Below the pieces are notes generated by a model that was given only the letters and a program-made list of their open reading frames with translations, was not told the DNA's origin and made no database searches. 64,000 bases of DNA from JAQUBU01 sp036677685 (lineage in GTDB: Bacteria; Bacillota; Syntrophomonadia; Syntrophomonadales; Syntrophomonadaceae): assembly GCA_036677685.1 (NCBI GenBank), contig JAVBWA010000007.1, positions 1 to 64,000 of the forward strand, read 5' to 3'. The first letter of the stretch is position 1. Each line of letters begins with the position of its first letter. Positions 45,088 to 53,612 of this stretch are shown piece by piece. Both the position numbers and the translations under genes were made by a program.

Positions 45088-46647
45088 TCAGGCTATTCCA
45101 TCTTTTTGTTTTTGCAGTTCCACCCGCTGTTTGGACAGCATGAACACCAGGGGAATCGAGCAAATGCCTACCATAGTCAGCATTACCAGGGTGTCGTCGA
45201 TGCCGTTCATATAGGACTGTTTCTGAGCCAGGCGCCTTACTATTTCCAGGGTTCCGTTCCAGGAGACATCAGGGTTGATTCCCCGGCTGTTAAGGTAGCT
45301 CTGCATTTGGTTCAGGATGCTCAAATCCAACGGGGCATTGTAGTTGATACTATCGCCCAAGACTGCCATATGATAGGCCTGGCGTTGCGTAACCATATAG
45401 GTGGTCCAGGCCACTCCCAGAGACCCGGATACCTGGCGAACCAGATTCATTGCAGCCGAAGCACTATTTACCAAATGCTCAGGCAGGGTCAGCATCCCGG
45501 CATTGCTGAGTGGCATCATTGCCAAACCAATCCCCGCCGCCCGCAGAGCCAGTATTCCCTGTAGTTCATGATAACCGGTTTCCAAGCTTAGCAGCCGCAG
45601 GTAGTAGGTAAACCCGGTGAGAATCACCAGCCCCAGTAAACCTAGATGAAAAGCCCCATATTTGTCAAATATTTTTCCGCTGACCGGCATTAAGAGCCCG
45701 GTCGCCAGGGCCATGGGCAAGAGCAAAACTCCGGTTTTCATCGGGCTGTAACCCAGAAGGTTCTGGGCATATATGGGTATTAAAAAGACCACTGAAAAAA
45801 GCAAAACGGTAATCCCCGCCATAACCAGGAGACTGGCCAGCATGACCGGATTACGAAACAACTGCATGGGAATCAAAGGATTGGAAATCGATGATTCCCA
45901 GCCGGCAAAGAGGACAAAAGCAAATCCGGCCACCGTAAACAGGGATATTATATATTGCGAAGTCCAGCCTTCATCCTGGCCTTCGCTTAAGGCCAGAAGC
46001 AGTGTGAAGCAGGCCGTAATAATCAAAACCGTACCCGGCAGGTCAAGTTTCAAGTCTTTTTTTACAGGAGTCTCGGATAAAAAGAAAATAGAAAGCAAAA
46101 TCGCAATTATCCCCACCGGTATATTAATGGTGAAAATCCAGGGCCAGCCGAAATTATCAACCAGATAGCCGCCCAGCGTAGGTCCGATCGCCGGCCCCAT
46201 GACTGCAGCAATTCCCCAAACCCCCAGGGCCATACCACTCTGCTCCTTGGGGACCAGGAAAAATATCATTGCCATACTGACCGGAATCAGCATACCGCCG
46301 CCCACCGCCTGCACCACCCGGGCGGTAATCATTGCATTGCTGCTCCAGGCCAGGCCGCAGAACGCCGATCCGGCTGTAAAAATCCCCAAAGCTATGATGT
46401 ACATACGCCGGCAGCCGAAGCGTTCGCAAAAATACGCCGTAAGCGGGATTACCACCCCGGAAGTCAATAGATAACCTGTTAATACCCATTGGATTGTATC
46501 GGTGGAAGCACCGAAAACCGCCATCATCCGCGGTAGAGCCACATTGACAATACTGGTATCAAGGATGGACATAAAAGCCCCGATAACTAAAATCAATACC
46601 GCGCCCCAGGGGACCCGGGGTCCCTGCTTGGGTAAAGCTTCGCTCAT
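45088..46647 (-). CDS. DHA2-family MFS efflux transporter (EmrB-like)
   Basis: A 519-residue, 14-TM major facilitator. Motif A-like and DHA2 signatures include MSILDTSIVNVALP in TM1, SDTIQWVLTGYLLTSG, the antiporter motif C region WGIAAVMGPAIGPTLGG, and KKDLKLDLPG in the central loop. It should export a hydrophobic compound by proton antiport, together with the EmrA-like adaptor encoded 12 bases upstream. ATG follows a G-rich site. Last gene of the tetR-led operon. Substrate unknown. Confidence 0.92.
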   Translation of the reverse strand: MSEALPKQGPRVPWGAVLILVIGAFMSILDTSIVNVALPRMMAVFGASTDTIQWVLTGYLLTSGVVIPLTAYFCERFGCRRMYIIALGIFTAGSAFCGLAWSSNAMITARVVQAVGGGMLIPVSMAMIFFLVPKEQSGMALGVWGIAAVMGPAIGPTLGGYLVDNFGWPWIFTINIPVGIIAILLSIFFLSETPVKKDLKLDLPGTVLIITACFTLLLALSEGQDEGWTSQYIISLFTVAGFAFVLFAGWESSISNPLIPMQLFRNPVMLASLLVMAGITVLLFSVVFLIPIYAQNLLGYSPMKTGVLLLPMALATGLLMPVSGKIFDKYGAFHLGLLGLVILTGFTYYLRLLSLETGYHELQGILALRAAGIGLAMMPLSNAGMLTLPEHLVNSASAAMNLVRQVSGSLGVAWTTYMVTQRQAYHMAVLGDSINYNAPLDLSILNQMQSYLNSRGINPDVSWNGTLEIVRRLAQKQSYMNGIDDTLVMLTMVGICSIPLVFMLSKQRVELQKQKDGIA

Positions 46648-46659
46648 AGTCCCCGCCCC

Positions 46660-47313
46660 CTATTTGATATGTATTTTGACTACGGCGTTCATACCCGGCA
46701 GCAATTGCTGAGCCTGGTAATCGGCAATACTTATTTTAACCGGCACCCGCTGGGTGATTTTTACAAAGGAGTTGCCGGTATTTTGCTGGGGCAGCAAGGA
46801 GAATACAGAGTTGGCGGCATTACCTATATTGAGAATATTTCCGGTAAATTTTAGACCGGGCAGCAAATCCAGCGTGAATTCCACCTTCTGCCCCGGCTTC
46901 AACTTTTTCAGTTTGTCTTCTTCGATATTGGCGGTGATGTATAAGGCTTTTAAATCAGCCATCAGCAGTAAAGGCACACCCGGAGAGCCTATTTCACCCG
47001 GATGGGCGGTTTTTTTAATAACGGTTCCGCTGATCGGTGCTTTAATAATGCTCAAATCAATATTACTGGCAGCCGCCAGGGTGAGATCGGATTGCCGCCC
47101 GATATAATCGTCTTTTTGCAGAAACTGTCCTTCTTCGACCGGCAGTTCCACAATCTTGCCGGTAACCTGGGGGCTTACCTTTATAATATCGCCATCCACC
47201 CGGGCATCTTCGGTTTTGACATAATTATCATTCTGATACCAGTAATAAAAAGCTATCCCGCTCAGGCTAATAATCATTAACAATCCGATTAAAACCAACC
47301 TGGTTTTCCCCAT
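46660..47313 (-). CDS. HlyD/EmrA-family membrane fusion protein
   Basis: A 217-residue adaptor, shorter than typical EmrA (about 390) because the long coiled-coil hairpin is absent. One N-terminal TM helix (about 5-24), then VKTEDARVDGDIIKVSPQVTG, a lipoyl-like half motif (VEEGQFLQKDDYIG, and SIIKAPISGTVIKKTAHPGE) and a beta-barrel domain. In a Gram-positive cell the short form fits, because no outer membrane needs bridging. It pairs with the EmrB-like transporter downstream. Confidence 0.9.
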   Translation of the reverse strand: MGKTRLVLIGLLMIISLSGIAFYYWYQNDNYVKTEDARVDGDIIKVSPQVTGKIVELPVEEGQFLQKDDYIGRQSDLTLAAASNIDLSIIKAPISGTVIKKTAHPGEIGSPGVPLLLMADLKALYITANIEEDKLKKLKPGQKVEFTLDLLPGLKFTGNILNIGNAANSVFSLLPQQNTGNSFVKITQRVPVKISIADYQAQQLLPGMNAVVKIHIK

Positions 47314-47317
47314 AGCA

Positions 47318-48424
47318 CTATTCCCCCTCCTGAATGGCCGAGTTTTCGGCCCTTACCTGAACCTGCTGTCCGTCCTGCAAATCTGTGGGTGCGGCGAGAA
47401 TTGCAGTTTCCCCTTCTTTAAGGCCGCTCAAGACCATAGTGTTTTGCTGGTCGGAGCTACCCAACAAAAGCTTCCTTTTTTCCGCCTTGCCATTCTCCAC
47501 TATAAACACACTGGAGCTATTCCCGACTTCATTAATAAGAGCGGTTTTGGGAAGCAGCAACCCTTTTTCGGGCTGCGCTTTCATTTTCACTTCGGCAAAC
47601 ATACCGGGCTTTAAAATATGCCGGGGATTATCAACCTGTATTTTGACGGTATAGGCTTTGGTCTGAAGATCGGCAGCCGGCGAAATGGCAGTTATGGTCC
47701 CAATAAAAACTTTTGGGGAAGCGGCTGCTACGGTCACCTCAGCGGTCTGCCCGGTTTTAAGCTGGTTGATTTGCGATTCACCCACCCCGAGCTTTACCAG
47801 CACCTGGTCGAGATTGACCATGCTAATGACGGGCGCCTGGGGCAGTACTATTTCCCCGGGATTAACGCTTCGGGCTGTAATTACTCCCGAAAAAGGTGCT
47901 TTTATAAAAGTATCTTCATAGGCAATCCGGGCTTTTTCAAGGTTGGCCCGGGCCGAGCGAAGGGCAGCTTCGGTTTTGCGGTAGGCTCCTTCATAATTAT
48001 CATCAAAACTCGCCTGGCTTAAAGCCCCAGAGACCAGAAGGGCTTTGCCGCGTTCGTAGTTTTTGGCAGCCAGGTCATGAGCGATTTGCGCACTGTCCAA
48101 GGCCGACCGGACCACTTCAATATTGGCCTGCAGGTCATCGGCCTCCAGATTCATTAAAACCTGGCCCTTTTTCACGCCCACACCCACATCAACTTTGACT
48201 TCACGCACTTTCCCGGTCACTTTGCTGACCACACTGGCGGTTTGTACAGCTTCAAGCTTCCCGTTGATGACAGCCTGGTTTTGAAGTATGCCGGTTTTTA
48301 CCCTTACCCCGGCCAAAACCGGAACAGCATCATCAGTTTTCGGGTTGTTGCTGCATCCTCCCATAAACAAAGTCAATATTAATAAGAACAAAACCAAAAT
48401 GGGGCGGAGCCTTCTGAAATTCAT
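47318..48424 (-). CDS. RND-type efflux adaptor lipoprotein (HlyD family)
   Basis: A 368-residue lipoprotein with lipobox LFMGGC. Barrel-sandwich/lipoyl halves (AVQTASVVSKVTGKVREV and TFIKAPFSGVITARSVNPGE) flank a full coiled-coil hairpin (about 100-165); beta-barrel and membrane-proximal domains follow. No RND pump gene is next to it, so it may work with the EmrB-like transporter or a pump encoded elsewhere. Its ATG overlaps the TetR stop by 4 bases. Having two adaptors, one lipidated and one with a TM helix, in one operon is uncommon. Confidence 0.9.
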   Translation of the reverse strand: MNFRRLRPILVLFLLILTLFMGGCSNNPKTDDAVPVLAGVRVKTGILQNQAVINGKLEAVQTASVVSKVTGKVREVKVDVGVGVKKGQVLMNLEADDLQANIEVVRSALDSAQIAHDLAAKNYERGKALLVSGALSQASFDDNYEGAYRKTEAALRSARANLEKARIAYEDTFIKAPFSGVITARSVNPGEIVLPQAPVISMVNLDQVLVKLGVGESQINQLKTGQTAEVTVAAASPKVFIGTITAISPAADLQTKAYTVKIQVDNPRHILKPGMFAEVKMKAQPEKGLLLPKTALINEVGNSSSVFIVENGKAEKRKLLLGSSDQQNTMVLSGLKEGETAILAAPTDLQDGQQVQVRAENSAIQEGE

Positions 48425-49044
48425 GCCTTTTCTCCCCTTCCCGCTCCGTAAAGCATGATATCCGCAACTTTGTCAATTATCTCATTGGTCCTGGCATCAG
48501 CAACTCCCTGTGCGTATACATCCTGCTCAAACACTAAAACGCCAAAGAATATCCCCATAAAACAGGAAGTAACCACCGAGACATCCAGAGACCGCATGTT
48601 CCCTGCTTCGATCTGTTTCTCTATATACTGTCCCAGCAGTTTCCGTACCGATTGATAGATTTTTGTATAATAAATTTCACGTAAATCCGCGTCGAATCTG
48701 GTTTCAAGCAATACTATCTTTAAAAGAGTAAAATTTTTTCTCAAAAATCTAAACCGGTCGTGCAGGACAAAACGCAGGACTTCCTCCGGGTCTTTGCCTT
48801 TGGAGTCGACCAGAGCCTGCTCCAGGGTACGGATGGCCATTTCCGGCATCATGGTATCTACTACTTTGACCAGAATTTGCCTCAGGATATCTTTCTTACT
48901 GGGAAAATAATTAAATATGGTGCCCTCCGCGACCCCCGCTTCCCGTGCGATCTCGCGGGTGGTCGCCCCGTTAAAGCCTTTCTCTTCAAAAACCCGAACT
49001 GCCGCTTCGAGAATTTGCATTTCTTTGTCACCCTTTTTTGCCAT
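48421..49044 (-). CDS. TetR-family repressor of the efflux operon
   Basis: A 207-residue regulator. The N-terminal helix-turn-helix reads TTREIAREAGVAEGTIFNYF (about 28-48), and the C-terminal helices form a ligand/dimer domain. ATG at 49044 is 8 bases after AAAGGAG. It is the first gene of the efflux operon and carries a perfect palindrome overlapping the -10 of its own promoter, so autorepression relieved by the exported compound is the simplest model. Confidence 0.93.
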   Translation of the reverse strand: MAKKGDKEMQILEAAVRVFEEKGFNGATTREIAREAGVAEGTIFNYFPSKKDILRQILVKVVDTMMPEMAIRTLEQALVDSKGKDPEEVLRFVLHDRFRFLRKNFTLLKIVLLETRFDADLREIYYTKIYQSVRKLLGQYIEKQIEAGNMRSLDVSVVTSCFMGIFFGVLVFEQDVYAQGVADARTNEIIDKVADIMLYGAGRGEKA

Positions 49045-49063
49045 GGCAATATCTCCTTTAATT

Positions 49064-49089
49064 AATATGAGTGAGTGCTCACTCATATT
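49064..49089 (-). promoter_or_regulatory. TetR operator
   Basis: A perfect inverted repeat AATATGAGTGAG-tg-CTCACTCATATT, 20 bases upstream of the tetR start and overlapping the -10 box. Confidence 0.85.
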
Positions 49090-49115
49090 ATATTATCATC
49101 GTCCCTTTTTGCCAA
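49087..49115 (-). promoter_or_regulatory. Sigma-A promoter of the efflux operon
   Basis: -35 TTGGCA (49110-49115), spacer of 17, -10 TATAAT (49087-49092) on the minus strand. The operator begins within the -10. Confidence 0.85.
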
Positions 49116-49187
49116 GCAGATAATGGAAATAAAAACAGGCTAACCAAGACACCCAGTCCAGGTTAACCTGTTGATAAAACGATATAT

Positions 49188-49982
49188 TTAAACCAGCAAG
49201 AGCCGGTCGTTGTCCAGTTCTTCACCGCTCTGGCGGCCAAATTGTTTCACAAGTTGCTCCACCGTCATCGCTTCTCTTTCTTTTCCGGCAATATCCATGA
49301 TAATCCGGCCTTCGTGCATCATGATGGTGCGGCTGCCGTGTTCCAGGGCCGCTTTCATATTGTGGGTCACCATGATCGTGCACAAATCATGCTCCAATAC
49401 GATTTCCCGGGTTAGCTGCAAAACCTTTCTGGCCATGGCCGGGTCCAGGGCTGCGGTATGCTCGTCCAGCAGCAGGAGCTCCGGCTTAACCATGGTAGCC
49501 ATAAGCAGAGTAAGGGCCTGGCGCTGTCCGCCGGAAAGCAAACCCACTTTTTGTTTCATGCGGTCTTCCAGCCCCAGTTCCAACAAGGCTAAGCGTTCCC
49601 TGAAGAACTTGTAATCAGGCTTTTTAATGCCCAGCTTGAGTCCCCGGGGTTTTCCTTTGTCATAGGCTATGGCCAGGTTTTCCTCGATGGTCATATCAAA
49701 GGCCGTGCCTTGCAAGGGGTCCTGAAACACTCTCCCTATATACCTGGAGCGCCGGTACTCCGGCCAGAAAGTCAGATCCCGTCCGCCCAACATAATGCGG
49801 CCCCGGTCTATCTCATAAACTCCGGAGACGCAATTGAGCAGGGTGGATTTACCGGCTCCGTTGCCGCCGATAACGGTTACGAACTCGCCTTCATCCAAGA
49901 TCAGGCTGATATTGTCCAATGCCCGCCTCTCATTGATGCTGCCCACTCCAAAGGTTTTAGTCAGTTCTTCAATCTTCAGCAT
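49188..49982 (-). CDS. trpZ: ABC transporter ATPase, TrpZ-type
   Basis: A 264-residue ABC ATPase with Walker A GGNGAGKST, Q-loop GRVFQDPLQG, signature LSGGQRQALTL, Walker B LLLLDEHTALD and switch His in VTHNMKAALEHG. It powers uptake with the permease whose stop overlaps its ATG. The Trp-specific T-box of the operon points to tryptophan or a precursor as substrate. Confidence 0.92.
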   Translation of the reverse strand: MLKIEELTKTFGVGSINERRALDNISLILDEGEFVTVIGGNGAGKSTLLNCVSGVYEIDRGRIMLGGRDLTFWPEYRRSRYIGRVFQDPLQGTAFDMTIEENLAIAYDKGKPRGLKLGIKKPDYKFFRERLALLELGLEDRMKQKVGLLSGGQRQALTLLMATMVKPELLLLDEHTAALDPAMARKVLQLTREIVLEHDLCTIMVTHNMKAALEHGSRTIMMHEGRIIMDIAGKEREAMTVEQLVKQFGRQSGEELDNDRLLLV

Positions 49983-50893
49983 CAGTTCCGTCCTCCCTGC
50001 CTACCGGTTGCTGCAATTCGCTTTTTAAGCAGAGCAATGTAGTGCTTTATAACCGGCATGGATAGGGCAAGGGCCACGATCAGAGCCGATACCAGTTTCA
50101 AGTCGGTGGGGGGCATCCCCAGTTCCAGAGCCAGGGCAATAACCAGACGATAGAGTATAGCTCCCAGTATGACTGCGATCAGGCGGCGCAGCAGCGGGCT
50201 GCTGCCAAATACTACTTCACCGACAATAACCGAGGCCAGTCCGATGATAACCATACCGATGCCCATGCTGACATCGGCAAAAGACTGGTATTGGGCGATC
50301 AATGCGCCCGATAAAGCCACCAGTCCGTTGGAGAGCGCCAAACCGATAATTATAATCGTATCGGTGTTGACTCCCAAGGCTCTCACCATCTTGTCGTTGT
50401 CTCCGGTGGCCCGCAGCACAAAGCCCAGTTTGGTTTTCAAAAAGCAGAACAATAAAACCAATATGGTAAGAAGTATTGCCAGAGGTATAATCATGGTGGC
50501 ATAAGCCTCCAACGAAGTGCCTTGAAGGATGCTGAACACTGTGGTCTTATTCAGCAGCGGGATATTGGGGCGTCCGGTCATTACTTTCAAGTTAATGGAA
50601 TAGAGGCCCAGCATTACCAGAATTCCTGCCAGCAAGGGCTGAATTCTAAGCTTGGTGTGCAAGAGGGCAGTTACGCACCCTGCCAGGCAACCGGCCACAA
50701 AAGCGGACCCCATGCCCAAACCCGGCTGGCCGGTGCTGCATAAGACCGCCGAACAGGCCGCTCCCAGAGTAAAACTGCTGTCTACGGTAAGATCGGGAAT
50801 ATTAAGGGTTCTAAATGATATAAAAACTCCCAGGGCCATAATCGCATAGATTATGCCCAATTCCAAAGTGCCCTGCAAGGCCATCATGGTCAT
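49982..50893 (-). CDS. trpY: ABC transporter permease, TrpY-type
   Basis: A 303-residue membrane protein with about 8-9 TM helices, related to branched-chain amino acid type permeases. It starts LQGTLELGIIYAIMALGVF and has RTLNIPDLTVDSSFTLGAAC in the second helix pair. ATG follows AAGGAG by 9 bases. Lies between the binding-protein gene and the ATPase gene. Substrate assigned from the operon's Trp T-box. Confidence 0.9.
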   Translation of the reverse strand: MTMMALQGTLELGIIYAIMALGVFISFRTLNIPDLTVDSSFTLGAACSAVLCSTGQPGLGMGSAFVAGCLAGCVTALLHTKLRIQPLLAGILVMLGLYSINLKVMTGRPNIPLLNKTTVFSILQGTSLEAYATMIIPLAILLTILVLLFCFLKTKLGFVLRATGDNDKMVRALGVNTDTIIIIGLALSNGLVALSGALIAQYQSFADVSMGIGMVIIGLASVIVGEVVFGSSPLLRRLIAVILGAILYRLVIALALELGMPPTDLKLVSALIVALALSMPVIKHYIALLKKRIAATGRQGGRN

Positions 50894-50997
50894 GATATAC
50901 GGCTCCTTTTTTTGTACTAGTATCTAGTATAACGTTTTAACCTATATCGCACCATATCTTGATAATGACTAGTATTCTACAAGACCGATATGAAAAT

Positions 50998-51040
50998 GAG
51001 GGAGGCCGCAAGGGTTTTATTCCCCTCACGCCTCCCCCTC
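50998..51040 (-). terminator. Stem-loop between trpX and trpY
   Basis: Arms GAGGGAGGC and GCCTCCC with trailing CCTC, 20 bases after the trpX stop; the minus strand then reads CATTTTCATA. It probably gives partial termination or stabilises the trpX message, so the binding protein is made in excess. An additional TACTAG-tat-CTAGTA palindrome lies at 50915-50929. Confidence 0.5.
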
Positions 51041-51058
51041 ACGCATTACTGTCTGATA

Positions 51059-52120
51059 CTATTCGCCTAATACCTTGGCTTCCTTCAAAATATCTTGGGG
51101 TATCACAACCCCGATGGCCTTGGCCGTGTTTTTATTCACATAGATATCTATATCCGACATTATTTTAACCGGAATATCCCCGGGCTTCTTGCCGTTCAGG
51201 ATCTCCACCGCCATTTTGGCTGTCTCCTGGCCCAGACTAACATAATTGACACCATAAGTAGCCAGCCCGCCGTCTTGCACCATCGAATCGGCACCCACAT
51301 ATACCGGGATCTTGGCCTTGTTGGCTACCTGCGTAACCAGAGGCATGGCGGAAGCTACGGTATTGTCTATGGGTGAGAATATGGCATCGCTTTTGCCGAC
51401 CAGGGAGGTGACCGCCTGCTGAACATCAGATGAATTGGTTACCGTCGCTTCTACAACTTTCAGACCGTTCTTGGCGGCATAAGCCTTCAAATCATTAACT
51501 ACGGAAACCGAATTGGTCTCGCCGGAGTTATAAAGAGCGCCGATCGTTTTGATTTTGGGGGTAATGCGTTTGGCCAGCTGCATGATCTTTTCCGCCGATA
51601 CCGCATCGGAAGTTCCGGTCACATTTTGTCCCGGCTTTTCCAGGTTGCTGACCAGGCCCGACCCAACCGGATCGGTGCAAGCTGAGAAAAGCACTGGTAT
51701 AGTTTTGGTCTCGCCAACGGCGGCCTGGGCTGAAGGTGTAGCTATGGCTACAATCATGTCATATTTGTTATTGGCGAACTTCTGGCATATGGTTTTTAAG
51801 TTGGTCTGCTCGTTCTGGGCATTTTGATAATCGATGCTGATTTGCTCCCCATCCTTGAAACCTTCTTTAGCCAGTTCCTCAACAAAAGATTCCCGGATAG
51901 TGTTAAGTGAGGGATGTTCAACAATCTGTACGATACCAATCATCTTTTGGCCGGTTTTGTCCGGGGCTGCAGCTTCCTTACTCTGATCTGCGGTATTTTG
52001 TTCTTCTACCCCGGTTTTCGATTTCGCAGATTCCTGGTCGCTGTTTCCCGCACAGCCTGCCAATGACAACAACAAGACCGACATACACAATAGGGCAATA
52101 ATTTTTAAGTACTTCTTCAC
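51059..52120 (-). CDS. trpX: ABC transporter substrate-binding lipoprotein, TrpX-type
   Basis: A 353-residue lipoprotein of the ABC_sub_bind family. Signal and lipobox LLSLAGC, a low-complexity linker (about 22-60), then the two-lobed domain from IGIVQIVEHPSLNTIRESF to the end, with FSACTDPVGSGLV and TYGVNYVSLGQETAKMA. The start is GTG at 52120, 8 bases after GGGAGG; the frame is open upstream into repeat copy F but that is not coding. The Trp T-box 280 bases upstream supports tryptophan or a related compound as ligand. Confidence 0.92.
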   Translation of the reverse strand: MKKYLKIIALLCMSVLLLSLAGCAGNSDQESAKSKTGVEEQNTADQSKEAAAPDKTGQKMIGIVQIVEHPSLNTIRESFVEELAKEGFKDGEQISIDYQNAQNEQTNLKTICQKFANNKYDMIVAIATPSAQAAVGETKTIPVLFSACTDPVGSGLVSNLEKPGQNVTGTSDAVSAEKIMQLAKRITPKIKTIGALYNSGETNSVSVVNDLKAYAAKNGLKVVEATVTNSSDVQQAVTSLVGKSDAIFSPIDNTVASAMPLVTQVANKAKIPVYVGADSMVQDGGLATYGVNYVSLGQETAKMAVEILNGKKPGDIPVKIMSDIDIYVNKNTAKAIGVVIPQDILKEAKVLGE

Positions 52121-52231
52121 AACCGATACCTCCCGCTTATTTTTTCCAGGTGTCTCTTCCCTGTCGGCTTTGAGCATCGGGGAACATATTTTCACCTCAT
52201 TATGCTTTTCAGAATCAATCCAAGCATAAGT

Positions 52232-52370
52232 TTTAAGCATCGGAAGAAACTGACGAGCAGTTTCAACAAACCGCTGCAACGAGGTGCACCTCGTTATAAC
52301 CCGTTTCCTGGTTTGTTAATAGTAACCTAACCACTTAAAGAAACGGTGGACGTCTTTCCGCCTCGTTATA
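52232..52370 (+). repeat. Interspersed structured repeat, copy F
   Basis: Sits in the trp leader, between the T-box terminator and the trpX start, antisense to the operon. The leading hairpin has one extra base in its loop. The left outer arm has been altered to a self-complementary AACGAGGTGCACCTCGTT, so this copy can close a short hairpin as well as the long-range stem. The third hairpin is weakened. Confidence 0.85.
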
Positions 52371-52394
52371 AAGGTCAACAAGTATAAATGGGCA

Positions 52395-52655
52395 ATAAAA
52401 AACACCCGCCCTTTAGCTAAGGACAGGTATTACCTGCGGTGCCACCTTACTTGATGCATAAATAATGCATCCCCTCTCCAGAGTGTTAAACACCCATAGC
52501 CTGTAACGCTAGCCAAGCGTCGAAAGCTACTAAAGCCTTGCAGCCTGTTCACTTCGCCCTCCGAGGCCCATTTATCCACTCCGTTACCTGCCGGATTTCC
52601 ACCCTCCCGGCTCTCTGTGTGGTTGGTTTTGTGGTTTTACTCCCTCTTCAACGGT
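52395..52655 (-). promoter_or_regulatory. T-box leader of trpXYZ, Trp (TGG) specifier
   Basis: Minus-strand order: AGAGAGCCGGGAGG in stem I near 52610, specifier region TGGGCCTCGGAG with TGG at 52568-52570, T-box AAGGTGGCACCGCAGG (52433-52448), then a terminator ACCTGTCC/GGGCGGGT (52404-52428) with TTTTTTAT. The specifier position is fixed by alignment with the Leu T-box in this window. Uncharged tRNA-Trp should turn on uptake. Confidence 0.92.
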
Positions 52656-52662
52656 TTAATGA

Positions 52663-52692
52663 AATATAATCACATATCATATAGATTGTCAA
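52663..52692 (-). promoter_or_regulatory. Promoter of the trpXYZ operon
   Basis: -35 TTGACA (52687-52692), 17-18 base spacer, -10 TTATAT or TATATT (about 52663-52669) on the minus strand, directly upstream of the T-box leader. Confidence 0.65.
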
Positions 52693-52912
52693 TAATTCAA
52701 AGCGCCTGAAACCTGCAAACTCCTCTAAATACGGTCTTTGTAAATGTACAGGATTCTTGCTTTTAGTCATAAGATAAAAGCTTATGATTAACTAACCGTC
52801 AAAGGCAACAGTTCTTTGTAGTATAATTTCATGTGATGGACGATTAAATCTTAGGGTAATTAATCCTTAATTCCCCCACCCTTAACCCTTACTAATGGAA
52901 GGAGAAGAAAAC

Positions 52913-53500
52913 TTGAAAATCGGCATTGATATAGACAACACCATAACCCATACCACCGAAATGATTATGCACTACGCCCGGATATTCGGAGCCGAAAAAC
53001 AATTAAACACTGTTCCCGACCCGAATTATTACTACCTGGAGGATGCTTTAGGCTGGGATTCTGCAACCGCCAACTACTTTCTGGATAATTATCTCAGCAG
53101 GATTTACCGGGAAATGCATCCCAAGGAGCAGGCAGTTGAAGTTATCCGCCAGTTAAAACATGAACATGAACTGTTTTTAATTACCTCCCGAAATTATCAA
53201 TTCCCGCTGGTTGAAGAGGTAACTCTGGAATGGCTGCAGAACTATGGGATTGCTTATGACCAGTTGATTTTAAACGCCACTCCTAATATGCACCACTTCA
53301 GCAAGCTGGGGGTCTGCCAGGAACACGGCATCGAACTGATGATCGAAGACCACCATGACCTGGCCCTGGAGTTGAGCCAGGCCATACCGGTTATTCTCTT
53401 TGACTACCCCTACAACCGACACTTAAGATCGGACAATATTATCCGTGTCCAGCACTGGAATGAGGTTATAGATTGTTTGCATAGAATTGCCATTCGATAG
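52913..53500 (+). CDS. HAD-superfamily 5'-nucleotidase-like protein
   Basis: A 195-residue protein of the 5'(3')-deoxyribonucleotidase-like (NT5C) HAD group. Motif I GIDIDNTIT has both aspartates; motif II is FLITSRN; a later acidic motif is ELMIEDHHDLALEL. A helical cap lies between motif I and II (about 15-75). It likely dephosphorylates a small phosphate ester, though the true substrate is unclear. TTG at 52913 follows GGAAGGAG by 8 bases; a longer ATG frame would include this ribosome site. Single gene divergent from trpX. Confidence 0.85.
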   Translation: MKIGIDIDNTITHTTEMIMHYARIFGAEKQLNTVPDPNYYYLEDALGWDSATANYFLDNYLSRIYREMHPKEQAVEVIRQLKHEHELFLITSRNYQFPLVEEVTLEWLQNYGIAYDQLILNATPNMHHFSKLGVCQEHGIELMIEDHHDLALELSQAIPVILFDYPYNRHLRSDNIIRVQHWNEVIDCLHRIAIR

Positions 53501-53515
53501 CCCAAACCCGACACA

Positions 53516-53544
53516 AGAAAAAAGGGGCATATATTATGCCCCTT
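53516..53544 (-). terminator. Terminator of the thiolase gene
   Basis: Stem AAGGGGCATA/TATGCCCCTT (53522-53544) with TTTTTT after it on the minus strand. The plus side has a weaker T-tract and may also serve the convergent nucleotidase gene. Confidence 0.8.
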
Positions 53545-53612
53545 AGGTCTATTTTGCAGCTCTGATTTTGTGGTTTTCTTGTTCAAGCGATTCAACTAAT
53601 CCGGGATTCCGC

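Noticed and set aside
52121..52279. N-terminal extension of TrpX through open frame upstream
   Set aside because: It runs through the repeat copy, lacks a ribosome site, and would bury the signal peptide; GTG at 52120 has an ideal site.
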